6,122 nucleotides of DNA. Origin: an uncultured Clostridia bacterium (GTDB lineage Bacteria; Bacillota; Clostridia; TANB77; CAG-508). The stretch lies in assembly GCA_934177555.1 (NCBI GenBank), contig CAKPPL010000069.1, forward strand, positions 1 through 6,122, in the 5' to 3' direction. Below, one piece after another: positions 4,823 to 6,122 of this stretch. Numbering within the stretch: the stretch's first letter is position 1; each line of letters begins with the position of its first letter. Both the position numbers and the translations under genes were made by a program. The notes below the pieces were generated by a model. It did not search any database. It had not been told where the DNA came from and was given only the letters and a program-made list of their open reading frames with translations.

Positions 4823-6122
4823 ATGTCAGAATTTGTGCATTTACATATACATAGTGAATTTAGTTTATTAGATGGAGCAAATAGAATAAAAGATTTACCA
4901 GTAAGAGCAAAAGAGCTTGGTATGAAAGCAATGGCTATAACAGACCATGGTGTAATGTATGGAGTTATAGATTTTTACAAAGCTTGTAAAAAAGAAGGTA
5001 TAAAACCAATAATAGGATGTGAAGTATATGTTGCACCACGTTCAAGACATAATAAAGAACCTAATATAGATAATAGATATAATCATTTAATATTACTTGC
5101 TAAGAATAATCAAGGTTATAAAAATTTAAGTAAATTAGTTTCAATAGGATTTACAGAAGGATATTATTATAAGCCAAGAATAGATTTAGAAGTTCTAGAA
5201 AAGTATCATGAGGGACTTATATGTTTAAGTGCATGTTTGGCAGGAAGTGTAAACCAAGCATTATTAAATGGACAAAATGAAAAAGCAGAGGAAATTGCTT
5301 TATGGCACAAAAAAGTATTTGGAGAAGACTATTATATTGAAATACAAAATAATGGAATAAGTGAACAAGTATTAGCAAACCAAAAATTGGTACAATTAGC
5401 AAGAAAACTAGATATACCACTAGTTGCAACGAATGATGCTCACTATTTAAAAAGAGAAGATGCATATAATCATGAAATTTTACTTTGTATCCAAACTGGA
5501 AAAAGAATGAGTGATGAAGATAGAATGAAGTTTGATACAGAAGAACTATATGTAAAATCTCCAGAAGAGATGAGTGAATATTTTTCTGCATTTCCAGATG
5601 CAATAGAAAATACTGTAAAAATAGCTGATAAATGTAATGTTGAATTTGAATTTGGACATACTATATTGCCAAATTATGATGTTCCACCAGAATATCCAAC
5701 ACATTATGATTTCTTAAAAAAATTATGTTATGATGGAATAAAGAAAAGATACGGAGAAACACCATCAGAAGAAGTATTAAAAAGAGCAGAGTATGAAATT
5801 GGGATAATAAAGAAAATGGGATATGTGGATTATTATCTTATAGTATGGGATTTTATACATTATGCAAAAAGTCATGGCATACCAGTAGGACCAGGAAGAG
5901 GCTCTGGTGCTGGTTCAATATTAGCATATGCAATAGAAATAACAGACATAGATCCTATGAAATATGGACTTCTATTTGAAAGATTCTTGAATCCGGAAAG
6001 AATTAGCATGCCAGATTTTGATGTAGATTTTTGTTATGAACATAGACAAGATGTAATAGATTATGTATCAAGAAAATATGGACATGATCATGTATCACAG
6101 ATAATAACATTTGGAACAATGG
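4823..6122 (+). CDS. dnaE: DNA polymerase III alpha subunit DnaE, N-terminal 433 residues (3' end outside window)
   Basis: DnaE is the polymerizing subunit of the replicative C-family DNA polymerase. The window covers codons 1-433 plus one base; family members have about 1,150 residues, so roughly the last 60 percent is missing. The N-terminal PHP domain (about 1-270) has HLHIHSEFSLLDG (6-18), ITDHGVMYG (39-47), GCEVYVA (65-71), YNHLILLAK (86-94), LSACLAG (135-141) and ATNDAHY (202-208). All nine expected metal-ligand positions are present: His8, His10, Asp17, His42, Glu67, His88, Cys138, Asp205 and His207. In the palm, GPGRGSGAGS (356-365) is the conserved nucleotide-binding loop. PDFDVDF (397-403) supplies catalytic Asp400 and Asp402, nearly the same numbering as in E. 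coli. The sequence ends in VSQIITFGTM, the invariant stretch that follows. Firmicutes usually also carry PolC, so this protein may share replication with it; PolC is not in view. The gene has its own candidate promoter downstream of the 6S RNA. No frameshift is seen. Confidence 0.97.
   Translation, partial: MSEFVHLHIHSEFSLLDGANRIKDLPVRAKELGMKAMAITDHGVMYGVIDFYKACKKEGIKPIIGCEVYVAPRSRHNKEPNIDNRYNHLILLAKNNQGYKNLSKLVSIGFTEGYYYKPRIDLEVLEKYHEGLICLSACLAGSVNQALLNGQNEKAEEIALWHKKVFGEDYYIEIQNNGISEQVLANQKLVQLARKLDIPLVATNDAHYLKREDAYNHEILLCIQTGKRMSDEDRMKFDTEELYVKSPEEMSEYFSAFPDAIENTVKIADKCNVEFEFGHTILPNYDVPPEYPTHYDFLKKLCYDGIKKRYGETPSEEVLKRAEYEIGIIKKMGYVDYYLIVWDFIHYAKSHGIPVGPGRGSGAGSILAYAIEITDIDPMKYGLLFERFLNPERISMPDFDVDFCYEHRQDVIDYVSRKYGHDHVSQIITFGTM

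Noticed and set aside
5217..5603. Minus-strand open frame of 128 codons opposite dnaE
   Set aside because: It lies entirely within the well-conserved PHP region of dnaE and has the low-complexity Leu/His/Phe composition of an antisense shadow.

Overview
The window is very AT-rich. Arginine is written almost entirely as AGA/AGG, genes have purine-rich Shine-Dalgarno sites (AAGGAGA, GGAGG), and spacing between genes is short. Together with a DUF6873-type protein, a YqeY/GatB-like protein, a Gram-positive-type 6S RNA and a DnaE with an intact PHP metal site, this points to a low-GC Firmicute, most likely an anaerobic member of the Clostridia. Species cannot be read from the sequence.

Positions 1-4426 hold eight same-strand genes separated by only 10-17 bp, or overlapping, which looks like one polycistronic run. 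In order they are: the 3' end of an ATP-grasp ligase (1-287); two small four-helix EmrE/ArnE-like membrane proteins that overlap (301-663 and 656-991); a NOL1/NOP2/Sun RNA m5C methyltransferase (1006-1890); a DUF6873-like protein of unknown function (1901-2599); a YgjP/M48-type zinc metallopeptidase (2613-3344); a YqeY/GatB-like protein (3362-3805); and an RdgB/HAM1-family non-canonical purine NTP pyrophosphatase (3818-4426). The first three look like a ligase-plus-transporter module. The rest are mainly housekeeping genes for RNA modification, proteolysis, tRNA-linked functions and nucleotide-pool cleaning.

Positions 4427-4822 contain no protein gene. They hold a long imperfect hairpin (4454-4533), a candidate promoter inside its 3' half, a 6S RNA gene (about 4553-4740) supported by several long-range pairings, and a candidate promoter and Shine-Dalgarno site for the next gene. 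From 4823 to the window end runs the first 433 codons of dnaE, the DNA polymerase III alpha subunit, cut off just after the catalytic palm aspartates.

No mobile element, CRISPR array or clear defence system is visible. The points most worth following are the ATP-grasp/paired-half-transporter module, the rewritten nucleobase-pocket motifs in the RdgB homologue, the unexplained hairpin next to the 6S RNA, and the uncharacterised DUF6873 protein placed between an RNA methyltransferase and a metallopeptidase.
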